Below, in pieces: positions 49,237 through 61,355 of a DNA stretch of 64,000 bases. Source of the stretch: Enoplosus armatus (taxonomy: Eukaryota; Chordata; Actinopteri; Centrarchiformes; Enoplosidae); NCBI RefSeq assembly GCF_043641665.1, contig NC_092183.1, forward strand, positions 9,030,501 through 9,094,500. The letters are read 5' to 3'. A program made the translations under genes and the position numbers. The notes below the pieces were generated by a model. The model did no database searches. It saw nothing but the letters and a program-made list of their open reading frames with translations, and was not told where the DNA came from. Positions within the stretch are counted from its first letter, which is position 1. Each line of letters begins with the position of its first letter.

Positions 49237-51513
49237 CACATACATAAAATCTGTCTCTTTCTGAAACACGTACATGCACACTGTCCATCTCCCTTTTCCT
49301 TTCTCAAATGCACACATCCACAAATATTCACACACAGACACACTGATGCGGCCCCCTTTGGTCATATATTCTCTTTGCTGTGTCAGGGTGTGCTGGCTGA
49401 ATGCACTTACACTGCTGTGTGTGTACATGCCTGCTTCTTTTGGAGAGGAAGCATAAGTGTGCATACATTATCACCTAAGAGTATTCCTCTACAAAATATG
49501 TCTGTGTGCATACATGTCTGGATTCTCGTCTGTATATTTAAGAGTGTATTTCAGAAAGTTTTCTTGTCAGTCATAAATAATAGAGAGCTGAATCCAAAAG
49601 TGAAAGCAGTCGAACTGACAGTCCCGTCTTTGATGGTTTGGTCTTTTAAACACTGAAAACCAATTAGGTGGGTCAGGGGCCTGGGGAGCACGGCAGAAAA
49701 GAACCCAGTGCCACCGTTCTGTCATCAGCAGCTTCAATCAACACTCAGGGACAGCTAACACACTCTTTATTTCTCAAACACACACACACACACACTTGCA
49801 CATGAAAGAGGTTTATGCACACATTCAGGAACTACAACAGCACTGAACAGTTTAGTTATCTGGGTGGCTCTGTAGCTATGTTTTCATTCAGCTGTCAAGT
49901 GAATTGTATGAAAGCTTTTGAAATGTAATAAAAAGAAAAATGTAAATTAGATTTCAATCAGCTGGGTTTAGTCATTTAAGTGAATCTCCCAATGGCACTT
50001 GGTGCATGAAAATATCCATGAAAAAAACAAACAAGAAACACATTTAAGAATGATTTGATATTGTGCTGTTTTGTTTTCTTGTGTCTGCTATAGACAACAA
50101 AGAAATATGTATTCGATATCCTAATGCACAATTGATTGGCTGTGTTTTCATGATGGGCACCCAATACCAACAGCACAGCTGACATTTCCTTGTGGTAGTC
50201 AGATATTGCTCTTTGCTGCAGTATTTCAGATTATCAAAAGCTAATTTCAGCTTTCGCACAGTGACACTGAAGTGTTTATGAAGCCCATCATTTCATGTCA
50301 CATCATTGTGATCTCTTTTTGCATAATTTATCAGTAATTAACATTAATCTTATATAACGATTTGCGTGAAATTACTTGAGTGAAGCCAATTGTGTGTCTG
50401 AATGCGTTCATTGCTGCTTTTTCAGAGCGCCAGGATCATCAACAAAAGACACCAGTTCAGATTTACTGAGGATTAATTTTCACTTTAACTGGGGAATGCT
50501 TTCAGAATCAGTCATATTGTAACTATTGTATAGCCACAGACTAGATAATGTTGTAGTGAAGGGGAATATGGAAAACATTGCAGTTGTTGATGTGTGATCA
50601 GGTTAAGACCAGCTCCTTCACAACTACAAAACCATTTCTTATCTCTGCTGAGCAGCTGAGATATCATTGGCCTTTTCACTTTCTTCCTGAGCTCTTTAAC
50701 TTTTCTAATTTGCTACTATATTTAAAGAGGGCAAATGTTACTGACGTCCACAGAAGACGGTCGTCTGCCTGAAGCTTTTCCTACTCTTGAGCAATGTGGG
50801 CTCACACTCTACATTCAGAATATGGCAATATCAAAATCTTTCATTTTTGTATCTGATAAATGACTACCATGAGGACAGTTGTTGGATGATAACTGGATGT
50901 TAACCTGCACTATGTTAATGTCTTTCACGTTGGTCGTCCTCGGGGTGAGCTGGGTGAAAGCCCAGTAGGTTGCGTGATAAGGCCCAGCTTCCAGACAAAG
51001 CCACTCAACCAGCTACGCTCTGAGCTGCTGAGATAGCAGTGGCCTTTTTCCTCGTTCCTCAAGCTGTGTCAGTTTGACCGTTCAGCCAGCCAAATGTGCC
51101 AACCTCATCAAGGTGCTCAGCTTTGCCCTTTTCAATAATTCATCCCCAAATTTGCAGGGAGGAGTCGAGGTTTGTCTAACAGCTTGCCATACAGGGGAGT
51201 GTTTCTTCTAATTGGAGTGACATGCAGTCCCCATCGGTCAGCGCTAAATGTCATTAGAGTAGCGGCCAAATACCGTGTGCTGTTTAAGTCACAGCCTCTA
51301 GATTGGAAGTGGCAGTGTGCAACAAGTGCAACACTCACATACACTCGCTGTCAGGCACACTTTATAAACATGAGCCATTCACTCGTGCTCATTCATACAA
51401 ATGCAGTGTAAGCCTGTGAGCATGCATATTTCTAAATGTTGTCTCTGTCTTTCTTCTTTTCTCTCCCTTTTCTCTCTTTCTCTCACATATTCCTTTTGTG
51501 AGTTTCTTTTGTT

Positions 51514-51562
51514 CACACACACACACACACACAGACACACACACACGCACACACACACACAC
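51514..51562. repeat. interrupted (CA)n microsatellite
   Basis: CA array with one CAGACA and one CACGCA interruption. Confidence 0.95.
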
Positions 51563-54500
51563 AAAACCACTCAAATTCTAATGAACCGAGGCATTTCGAG
51601 CCCTGCACTGCCTTCTTCATCCCCTGCTCTAACTAATTCAACACTTTAATAGCCACTGTTATTCTCTTGGAGCTAATTAGAGAGTATACAAATGCACACA
51701 CACACACACACACACATAGACGCACACATGCACATCATGCACCCACGTACATACATGCAAACTGCACCCATAGTGCCATGGCGAGGTATAATTACAAAGT
51801 CTAATTCCTGTATGGTTTTACATTATTTATGAAGTAGTGTTGCTAGTGTCACACTGACCTTCCTCTAATGATGCTACACACACACACACACACACACACA
51901 AATCCACATGCACTCTCATGTTGTACAAGTATCATGTGTAAACGGATGTGCAATACACACACGAACACATGGATACGCGCGCACACAACTGTGGCCCCAT
52001 AATTCCCCCTAGTGATCTGAATATATCCCCTCATTTTAAACCAACTTTAAAAACCTTCCAAGTTGCTCCTAGCTGTGACTTGATGGAGGTTCAACAGCTT
52101 GAAGGTTGCATTCATTTTCAGTTTGAATAATGTGTTGCTGAGAGACAAATAAAACAGACACTGTGGCATTAAAGACAGCCAACTTATTGTTATAAGAAGG
52201 GTGGTAGCTGATGGCACTGCTTCTGAACATTAGCAATAGCATTGTACATTTGATGTGAACGGTGGAGGACTACCATTTAAGATATCTGACAGTGGCGATG
52301 AGGAATTCAGCTCTATATTTGATATGCCAGTGTAGGTAGATTCAATACACATGGCTCTAGCTTGGCTGTTTAAGTGATTGCCAATGGCGAAGATTATATA
52401 CTGCAGTATGACATTTTTTCTTAAATCTGTGTTATTCTCCTACACAAACAGTTTTGTTTGTACCATTTGTCACTATGCAATAGCACAGAGGGAACAATAC
52501 TGAAGATGACAGCTTGTCAGATAGGCCAGAACATGCCAGTGGTGGTGGGTGTAGAGAAATAATCCTCATTGTTCTAAGTCTAGTACAAGTGTCAGAACCC
52601 ACTTGTTTATGTAGGCGTCTTCTGCCGCGATGTTTCAGTGGCTTTGGCCCCATCGTACACATATGTAAGAGTTTGCATGCAACAAAGCAGCAACACACAA
52701 ATACTGATACGCACTCTTTCTCAAACTCATACCACACATATATGATATTGGTGCTCTTGCACACCTTTTCACACAAACATCCCCACAGACTATTGTAGGA
52801 AAATGCATCCTTCAGGTGATTTCCATCCCATCCTGTTGTGTCTGTCAGGAGAGCTGCATTGTAAAACAGCTGGGATTTAACTTTGCCCACAGCTGTGAGA
52901 GAAAATCCACAGAAAACAAAGGTTAACAGAGGTAAATGTCACACGCTTCAACTCACCAAGGCAATATTTTTCTCATTTTGGATACAGTGGGTATTTTTGT
53001 ATTTTTGTCTGAGATGTAATCTCAAAGATGTAAAGTCTCTGCTATTTCATGTTGCCAGTTTGTACATGATCTATAAGGTGTAAAATAAAGACGACTCGGG
53101 AGCTTATTGATCATGCGGGATGGATAAAGAGCAAAAGGAAGACAAATGAAGGAAGAAAAGTGTGAAAGCTTTGCAAAACTTTCAAAAAGTTCAGCGTCTA
53201 TGTTCTTTTGTGCTACGATTTTTGGAACCAATCTTATTCTTCCTGCAATCGCATGGTGTTTCTCTGGGTGCGCTATTTTCCTTCCACTCCAAAATGTTAG
53301 ATATTGGGAATATTCATGCTGTTGCCCTTGACCAAGGAAGTGAAGCTGGTCTCTGGGTGCTGCGCTGCAAGTGCCTTCTGTTTCTAATTAGTTCGGACGG
53401 GTCAAATGAAGAGGATGAATTTCCCCAAGGGGAAGTGTAACATATCTAACATTACTTAAAGTCTTATGGAGTCTCTAATGATTTCACACATCTTATAAAT
53501 GTTAACTTAAATTAAAGTCTCTTTATATTAAGAGATGTCAGTGACAAACTCTCTCAGCCAGGGAACTTTCATGTCACTAAGATATAGATAGATGACCCTG
53601 GCTGATCTTTCTGGCATGCTTGTACATTTTTAGATGCCTTCTGCTAAGCTCATTTGGGTGTAGTCGTATTAATATGCGTAATATGTGTTTCTCCGTCATG
53701 CTACAGCACACCCACCTCACCCTCCACAGACACACACATGCAAACAAACTTACTTGTATGTGGTTTTACAAATGCAAACTAAGATATTTTCCTTCTCAAA
53801 GCACATAATAAGTGATTTCAGTGGGTTTGTGTATGTGTATGCGTGTGATTCCTGGGTGACTAAAACAATGGGGTGGTTCAGATTGCTTGTTTGCTAATCA
53901 CACCTGCAGAGGCTGAGAAAACAATGGACAAAGAACTAAACAGCCTGCATGTCTTTTCATGTCGCCTCTCTCTCTCTCTGTCTTTCCTGTCACAGCTCTT
54001 ACGTAAATCTGATTTGAAGGAATGTTTTCTGATGATGTGACTCATTCTAGGTTAACCATTCTACAATAATAAACACAGTCTTAATTTATCATTGAGTATT
54101 CTTGTGTAAGAGGGATAAACAGGACGGTTGGCGGAGGAATGACAGGAGTGAAGTATGGGAAACAAATAGCTGACTTATGGTTCTGAGACAGTTGGTGATA
54201 GAAATGTTATTGTTGTTTCTGTACCAGTGACAAACAAAAGCACATTTAGCAAAGAGAGAATAGCAGAAAGTCAACCTCAATGCTATAATCATTTATTCCT
54301 TAAAATCACTTTGGCAATAATGCACTTCATATGCATTGCTTTTCACTGACTGGATAGGATTTAGATGTGTTCAGCATCTTATTTGAATAAGCTGTCAGCT
54401 TGTTGTAAGCTTCACCCAGCCTCTATTTACTGGTCTGGTTCCTCTTGACAGTTTTCATAAAGCATTTTTACAATTATGTCCATTAAGCACAATTTTTCTT

Positions 54501-54563
54501 TCTGCCGAAGCCCCACAGGAAAATGACTCCAGTCTAAACCAGACTTTTGTTTGGGGTTGATAA

Positions 54564-54566
<3 letters not shown>

Positions 54567-54644
<78 letters not shown>
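54567..54644. repeat. (TG)39 microsatellite
   Basis: 78 bp of perfect TG, the longest in the window. Confidence 0.97.
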
Positions 54645-54645
<1 letters not shown>

Positions 54646-55062
54646 ACTTATTTCCATGTGTATCTGTGTGAATGTGCTCGCTTGAGTATGCATGTCAGCC
54701 TCATTGTGACTGCTACGGGGCTGATAGTAGAGACCGAGGTTGACAGTAGCTTCTCCTCAGCCTTGCCTGTAGACCTGGGGAGCCTCGATAAGACAACCAG
54801 GCTCTGAAGCCTCTAAAAAGACACATCGGTGTGGAGAGCAGAATGAAGAGATAGGGTAGTGAGAAGGAGGAGGGAGAAGACAGGAAGAAGAAGGGAGGAA
54901 AGTGGGGTAGGGAGGGTGAGGATGTAAAAAACAAAAAAAAAAATCCTTCTCTGCCTTTTGGCAGTGGCTCCCAATGAAGTTTTCTCTCTCTGCCATTACG
55001 TCAAAAATCCCCACAATCCTTTTAGTCACAGCAGGAATGGGAGAAACCCTCAAAGGGAGACA

Positions 55063-55065
<3 letters not shown>

Positions 55066-55110
<45 letters not shown>
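55066..55110. repeat. (AC)22 microsatellite
   Basis: Uninterrupted AC units, 420 bp after the TG array on the same strand and so of opposite sense. Confidence 0.95.
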
Positions 55111-55112
<2 letters not shown>

Positions 55113-55687
55113 ACCTTTTTAAGGGTTCATCTTTGTCACCAATGGTTTGAAACTTAGTTAATTCTATCTGAAGGCATTTTGAGTCTTTCCAGCAGCTGTG
55201 TTGCTCATACAGTTTTAAAACTTATCTTGAATATCCCAAATTAGATGTCTGTGGCATTAGGCTGAGGTTTTGGTTCACACACCTGTAACATGGGATAGAG
55301 TTTATTATTAACGCAGGCACCACTAAGAGTTTTAAAGTTGGCACCTTACCGTACCCTCACAGGTAAATGGCGAAGTTCAGCTTGGAATTGCATTTTCAGC
55401 GAGGCACTTAAGTCGACAGAAGTCATCCATTTTTGAGAGAGACAGCACGCAACCTCGACTTGAAACATCGGAAAACCTTTCACAGACCTTTCCAAAGTTT
55501 GTGAGATGATTTCAGCAGAAAGCATTTTGACCTGAGATACTGAAAGCGGGGCTTAAAAACAACTCTAGCGTCTCAGGAAGCTAGGCGGAGGCTACTCTTC
55601 TACTGTCTCTCACATCTTGGAGGCTATCACGACTTTAGTGTGGAGACAGGAAGGGTTAAAGGTGGTGATGATGTGCGCCTGCCTGTT

Positions 55688-55688
<1 letters not shown>

Positions 55689-55742
<54 letters not shown>
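55689..55742. repeat. (GT)27 microsatellite
   Basis: Uninterrupted GT units. Confidence 0.96.
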
Positions 55743-55743
<1 letters not shown>

Positions 55744-56337
55744 AGTATGTACATGTGCGTGTGTGAGCATGCAGGCATGTGTAGTATTTGTGTAACCTGA
55801 GTGTGGATGTGGATGTAGCATTGAGATGGATGGGATACTAGTGGTGTGTTAATATATCTGTGCATGAGCGTGTGTGTGCTTTCAGGTTAGAAAAACATGG
55901 GTTGATGGATGGATGGAGGAGCTGGGGCGGGGTGAGAGGCAGTTAAGGGGTTGACAATGAAGACGAGAGACACTGGGTATGTTTTGATTTGGTCATGAAA
56001 GACTAAAGGATAGCTGTGGAATCTGGATGACACCTGAAGCTTTCTTTCCACCGTTTTTTTTTTCTTTCTCTCTCCTGGTTTGGGCTTCGTTTACTTTTTC
56101 ACACTTCAAGGATAAAGTACAATCAAAGCTTTCATATCTGTTTTTTTCCCCTCTGTGAGATGTTGAAAGAGAGAAAAAGAATCTAGGCTACTGCATTGGG
56201 ATAAGTTAGGTCTGAGAATTTCAGGAATGCATTACTTCATAGCATCCAGATATTGTCCTTATTCCAATGACAAAAACGTGACTTCTGTTCTTAATGTGAT
56301 TTAGTGTGAATGATGGAAATTATGTTTACTCTTATAC

Positions 56338-56540
56338 TAGGGCTGGGTAAAATGGTTGAAGTCGTTGTCACAATATTAAGAAGAATATTATGTGTCCGAT
56401 ATTGATTTATATGACAGTATGGCAAATATACAAAACAGTCAAGTTCGTAATACAGTATAAGTTCCTTCTTGTCTCTCCACAAGACTCATTTAGTATTTCC
56501 TCTGGTGCACATTCCAGTTTTTTTGAGCACTTTAATGACT
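56338..56540 (+). repeat. dispersed fish repeat fragment (AGGGCTGGGTA type)
   Basis: CTAGGGCTGGGTAAAATGG followed by AT-rich CGATATTGATT-like sequence resembles a teleost repeat beginning with TAGGGCTGGGCGATATGG. It is decayed and its boundaries are uncertain. Confidence 0.4.
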
Positions 56541-56719
56541 TCTCGTCCATATTAGCTTAAAAGTTGAAAGTGAATTTGTTGAATTCAATCACATGACAAG
56601 TGCATTAAAGGGACATTCTGGTATTTTCAAACCTGGGCACTATTTTTACAAATTTTGGTGTCTATCTGTTTTTGCCAGTGACAGGCTCAGATTGTCATTA
56701 TAAGTGTCTGACAACATTA

Positions 56720-56895
56720 TGGAGAGGATCCCTACAGAGATAGACCTTTTTGTTTAACCAGAAACACTATTGTCTCACCTCTCGCGAGATTTCAGGGTGA
56801 GACTTCTCCTGGAGGAAGGCTTCTGTTTCTGGTTGAACAAAAAGGATCTTACTCTTTAACAAAAAGGTCTATCTCTGTAATGATCCTTGGGCTTC
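56720..56895. repeat. fold-back repeat
   Basis: GGATCCCTACAGAGATAGAC then CTTTTTGTTTAACCAGAAAC (56726-56765) is mirrored by GTTTCTGGTTGAACAAAAAG and AAAAAGGTCTATCTCTGTAA then TGATCC (56825-56886). The centre contains CTCTCGCGAGATTTCAGG. It looks like a small non-autonomous DNA element. Confidence 0.65.
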
Positions 56896-57051
56896 AAGAG
56901 CTACTTAATGGCCCCTGTGGTGAGATTGTTTTGTCTATCTAAGTTTGGTTTTAAATTACATCTGCTTACACTCATCAATTTGGACAACAGAGTTTTGATT
57001 GTATAAGGATGGTTTTTGACTGAAAGTCGATGATATTAAATTATCTCCCAG

Positions 57052-57300
57052 CCTTAACTTGCTTTCTTGCCGAGAGTTAGATGGAAAGATCGATACCACT
57101 CTCATGTCTGCGCGTTAAGTAAGAAGCAAGAGCTGGGAGGTGATTCGCTTAGTTTAGCATAAAGACTGGCAGCAGGGCGGGCAATCAGTGGAGACCCTGC
57201 TGGGCGGTTGTTTGGTCAAGAAATAGTTACACTACTCCCAACTTCCTCTAAAACCCACTTAAACCAAAGTGTATTTCCCAAAATGTCTAACTATTACAGC
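57052..57300. mobile_element. second copy of the 21625-22127 MITE family (rearranged)
   Basis: It shares TTGCTTTCTTGCCGAGAGTT (only the latter half obvious in copy 1), AGATCGATACCACTCTCAT and TTAGCATAAAGACTGG with the left arm. It ends GTGTATTTCCCAAAATGTC, the inverse of the GGGAAATACG start of copy 1. Much of the middle is missing. Confidence 0.7.
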
Positions 57301-57794
57301 TCAAGATTTCAAGTCAGCGTGACTTCTTACTTTCACCTCAATTTACAGCTCGGTGGCTTACTCTGACACCTAAGACATACTGCAGGCTAATAAGAGGTGA
57401 TTGTTTCACATGTGACTGAATCTCACAGTACAGGTTGAGCTCATTATGCTGTAATTCAGTGTTCTCACTGCCAGCAGTGGTCCCGTCTGTGTGGTTAATT
57501 TATTATTTAATTCTGTCTGTAGCCATACTGACATTCTGTACAGGTGTTTTACAGAGAGGATGGCAGTACTGTACAAGAGGAGTAGTTAATTCAGTCATTC
57601 AAGTATGAGTAGAAAATGTTACACTTTAGAGTAAAAGGCATGTTTTACATTTTTAATCATAGCACACTCTTGCAATGGGTCATAGTTGGTAGGTTTAATA
57701 CATTGCACATCAATCACATGGTGTAGCAAAGGGTCACCTTGCACCAGAGGCATTATCTCTGTATAGTTTGTTTTTCAATTTGACAATTCTGGTG

Positions 57795-57845
57795 GTCATT
57801 CAATTTAAATTCAATTCAATACAATTTTATTTATATAGTGCCAAA
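57795..57845 (+). repeat. retroposon tail fragment
   Basis: TTCAATTCAATACAATTTTA then TTTATATAGTGCCAAATG resembles the 3' tail of a common fish retroposon (ATTTTATTTATATAGCGCC). Short. Confidence 0.5.
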
Positions 57846-58863
57846 TGAACCCCCACTGGTTAGACGACTGTTTCCCTCTGCTCAAAAATTTTATGAACAG
57901 AAAACTTAAAATTCAGAGGTGAAAATTGGATGAAAAAGTAAATAATGCAAAATTCTGGAGGGAAATAAGACTTTTTTGCAGTGGAATAATTTTGGTAATT
58001 TCACTGTTATAATATAATAAGGGTTGATCTGCAGCGGAATAGCTGCTTTGTTATAGCTTTATTATTTGCTTTTTATTGCTTTTCACTAAAGAATACTGGA
58101 AGGAACATGTTATTTTAGTTGATTAGTTCTTAAATGGTAAATGGTATAGTTGTTTAAGCTAGTGATAAGGCCCACTTAGAGAAGAAACCTGATCGTGACA
58201 GGGCGTGCTGTAGCCTGTAGACATTCAGCAAGAAGACGGGGCTCTAGCACAGATTCGGAGCGCCTGAGTGTGATATTGTTTGCACTGTGTCACCACTAAT
58301 CTCAGTCCAGTGAAGCTTACCTTACCTCTTAAACTTACCTCTTTGCTTTTATCTTGTGTCTGACCTTTCCTCTTAGTTAAAGTTAAAGTAAAACCTGTGT
58401 CAAGGGATATATTTCTGGGGACAATAAGTGAAATTGTGACTTCAGAGATTTCCCAGCGTAAAATGAGTCTCCTGTAAGGTTAATGTGGCTTCAGTAAGCT
58501 GGAGTTCACAGAGCTTTGACACATATTCTTTTCTTTATAGAATGAAGCACAGCTCATTACCCTAGAGCACATTGTTCGGTCTGAGTGCCTCCTGGCCAAA
58601 GTCAGCTCAGACTGTGTAGGTAATAATAACCCTGCCAACCTTTAGATAATCAGCTTCCTCCTGAAGAGCCCAGGAAAGAGAAAGACAAAGTGCCTGGAGC
58701 ATACAGTTAGACAGTTAGTTAGGGGGAAAAAAGGTATGTATTGTATGACTAGGTGGGGAACAATAAAATTTTTTTTTAATAACAGCAGGGGAACACAGAA
58801 GAAAGACAGGAAGTTAATGTATAGGTTTCCCATGGTTTTCTTTTTTTGTCAGGTTCCAATGGC

Positions 58864-59277
58864 ATGCTGTTTCACTAATTAGATCCAAACAAAGGTCAAA
58901 ATAGTTCGATTTTTTTGTGACAGTTTGCATGAGGATAATTCAGGATACAGGTATTCGTAAAAGGAGAGGATGAAGGAAAAGTTCAGATCTCCCTAATGTC
59001 AATGTGGGACAGAGCGTGATGGCAGATCTCTCCCTAATTGAACATCTTAGAAAGGTTAAAATATTTAGTTCTGTGAGGGTCAGAAACTTTAGGACTGTGC
59101 AAAAGTCACAAGACGAAGTTAATTTCTCCCTTGTTGAAGTGTCCTATTGTAGGTAGCTTTCCTAATTAGACACTTCTTCAAGTTACGTTTTGGTTTTTCC
59201 AGTGAGAGTCAGGATATTTTGGCCTTCTTATGACAGGTAGTTTCACTAATTAGGCCCAGTAAATCTAAAGGTTAAAA
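58864..59277 (+). promoter_or_regulatory. repeated TAATTA / AAAGGTYAAAA module
   Basis: Three times a CTAATTR core is followed by AAAGGTYAAAA. The pairs are TTCACTAATTAG 58871-58882 with AAAGGTCAAAA 58891-58901, TCCCTAATTG 59031-59040 with AAAGGTTAAAA 59051-59061, and TTCACTAATTAG 59242-59253 with AAAGGTTAAAA 59267-59277. A fourth core, AGGTAGCTTTCCTAATTAG (59151-59169), shares its left flank with the last. TAATTA is a homeodomain core and AGGTCA a nuclear-receptor half-site, but function is inference. It may simply be a diverged tandem duplication. Confidence 0.35.
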
Positions 59278-61355
59278 ACACTTCAGTGGAATTTATGACT
59301 TAAAGATTAGGACATGAAGAGGTGAAGGGCGGGTTAACAGTACAGGAATTTGTTGCATGAAATGTCTACATGTATTTGGAGAATTAGCTTGAGAATCCCT
59401 AATCGCAGTGTTTCTCAGAAGCTTTGTTTGACCACGCTGGTCTTTTTTTCTTTCTTTTTTTTTTATTCATGCACTGCTGCAAAAGGCTAATTAATCTTTT
59501 CAGCAAAACTTGCTTCTTGATCTTTGACTTTTGAATCTAAACGGACAGAGAGGAGCTGCTGCTACCACATTATGGCCAGCATGTTTTCCAAGTTAAATGA
59601 ACATCAAATAGTCTTTATAAGTGCATTCTTGGTATAGTTTAAGGAGCTTATTATAAATAAACTTTTGGATTTATAGCTTTAGTATGACCTGCCTTGCCAG
59701 CAGGTTGACTTCTTCAGAAGTTGGTTCATTGTTCAGCATACTGTCCTACTGAATCTCCTTCCCCTTTAGCACCAGGCTAATTAGGAGGAGGGAAGTCTGG
59801 CTTTGTTTATGCGGGTGGTACAGGGACTCATGGTATTAGAAAAAAAAGGACCAATACAGGCCAGGGCAACCACTCTCATTCTCTTCTAACTAATATCATG
59901 AAGCCCAGTCAGGCCTCTTTCTGAGAGGCAAGGGCCAGTGGGGAAGTAGAGTGAGAGAGGTGGTGAACAGGGAGAATAAAAGAGAGACTGACAAAGAGTG
60001 AAAGAAATATGGGTACAGACAGACAGAGAGGTAACTCTGTCTTGCACATTCTCATTCAGAGACATTCAGGATGCCTTAATAGCAAATTTTATACCGTACA
60101 TCGATTTTTATCTTTACCCAAATTGAGTCCATCTTTTCCCCACCACTTATCTCTAACTCTGGTCTTTGCCTGCCTTTTAGACTGTGAAATGGAGAGTGGT
60201 AATTTCCCTCGCTTCTCTCTGTATGTTAATGAAGCGCTAATCTGTTCCTGAGCGAGTGCCTTAATGAGGACGACGTGCCCCTCGCTCAGCCGGCTAGCTC
60301 CCGTTAAGCTACCATTATGGAAATAGCTCGGTACCGCGCGTCGTCCTGGGACCGGACTGAAATGTATGCCTTATTTCCACTTTTAAAGCTTTCTTCTCTC
60401 TTCTTAACAAGGCTGGGTGTTCCTCTGAGGGAGCAAGCAGTAGATAAACAAACATGGTAATGACGAGCACGGGGAGAGGCTTCACACACTTTGAGGTCTG
60501 GTCGTTTTCAGATGCGGGATGTTGGTTGGGCTAAATAGGCCACATAGGACAGATTGTTGGAGATAGAGCGCACAGTATCAAACCTCCGCTATCTCAGATT
60601 TACACATAAATCAGCTGCTTTATTATTAATCAACGTTATTTTGTTTATATTGTATTTTTCTCTCAGGTGCTGCTGTGTGCATCTCATAGTCTCTGAAGGA
60701 GTGAAATAAGTACATGGAGAAATTAAAATAACAGGGATTATTGACATTTTCCACCAAATTAGTACATTCCATTAAACACGTCACATCGTCCCATCCATAA
60801 CGCCTGCTGATGACGATAATACTTGGCTGTATTTAGAGAAACACCCTAATCAGATTAAAAGTAGGAACAGATGCTGCTCGGAGCTGAACACGTTTCAAAG
60901 ACTTGTATCAAAGGATATTATGGCTTTATTCATTTTGCATGTATCTAGGCCAGCCCAGCCCCTGCCACTCCCACAGACCACATATGAAGGGTGGTGTGGT
61001 GGGTGACTATGAAATGGATTAACTTCTCTTGCTTGCTTCACTCTCAAAATGAATATGCTCATCTTTAGGCTTCTTTCTTTGTCCCCCTCCCTCAATTTGT
61101 TCTCCCATCTCTTGTTTCTCTCGTGTTTCTTTTTTCCACTATTTAATGTTGTGTACTATATTCAGATTCTCTGTTTTGTCATTTGTGAGTCACTTTGTTG
61201 AGTAAATGTTGAAAAGGAGGTCAGGTGCCAACAGAGTCCTCTGTGTTGTCTTCCTTACCTTTCACAGACGCTACATGACGCTGAAAGATGAGAATACACT
61301 GATGTTAAGCTGGCGTTGGACTAGCTTTCTTATCTAGAGCAACTTTGCATCAATG

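Larger units (their letters stand above)
45151..54560. other. intron 5 middle part, microsatellite-rich, no gene
   Basis: No exon recognised. Besides the arrays listed separately, (CA)n tracts lie at 46839-46861, 49777-49795, 51695-51716 and 51876-51900. All open frames above 60 codons either run through CA/TG arrays (His-Thr or Val-Cys repeats) or lack any familiar motif. Confidence 0.55.

Noticed and set aside
49030..49656. 208-codon frame with a long His-Thr repeat
   Set aside because: It runs through a (CA)25 array and has no recognisable domain on either side.
52432..52890. 152-codon frame on the minus strand
   Set aside because: No familiar motif, Cys/Val-rich low-quality sequence, and no flanking splice or promoter signals.
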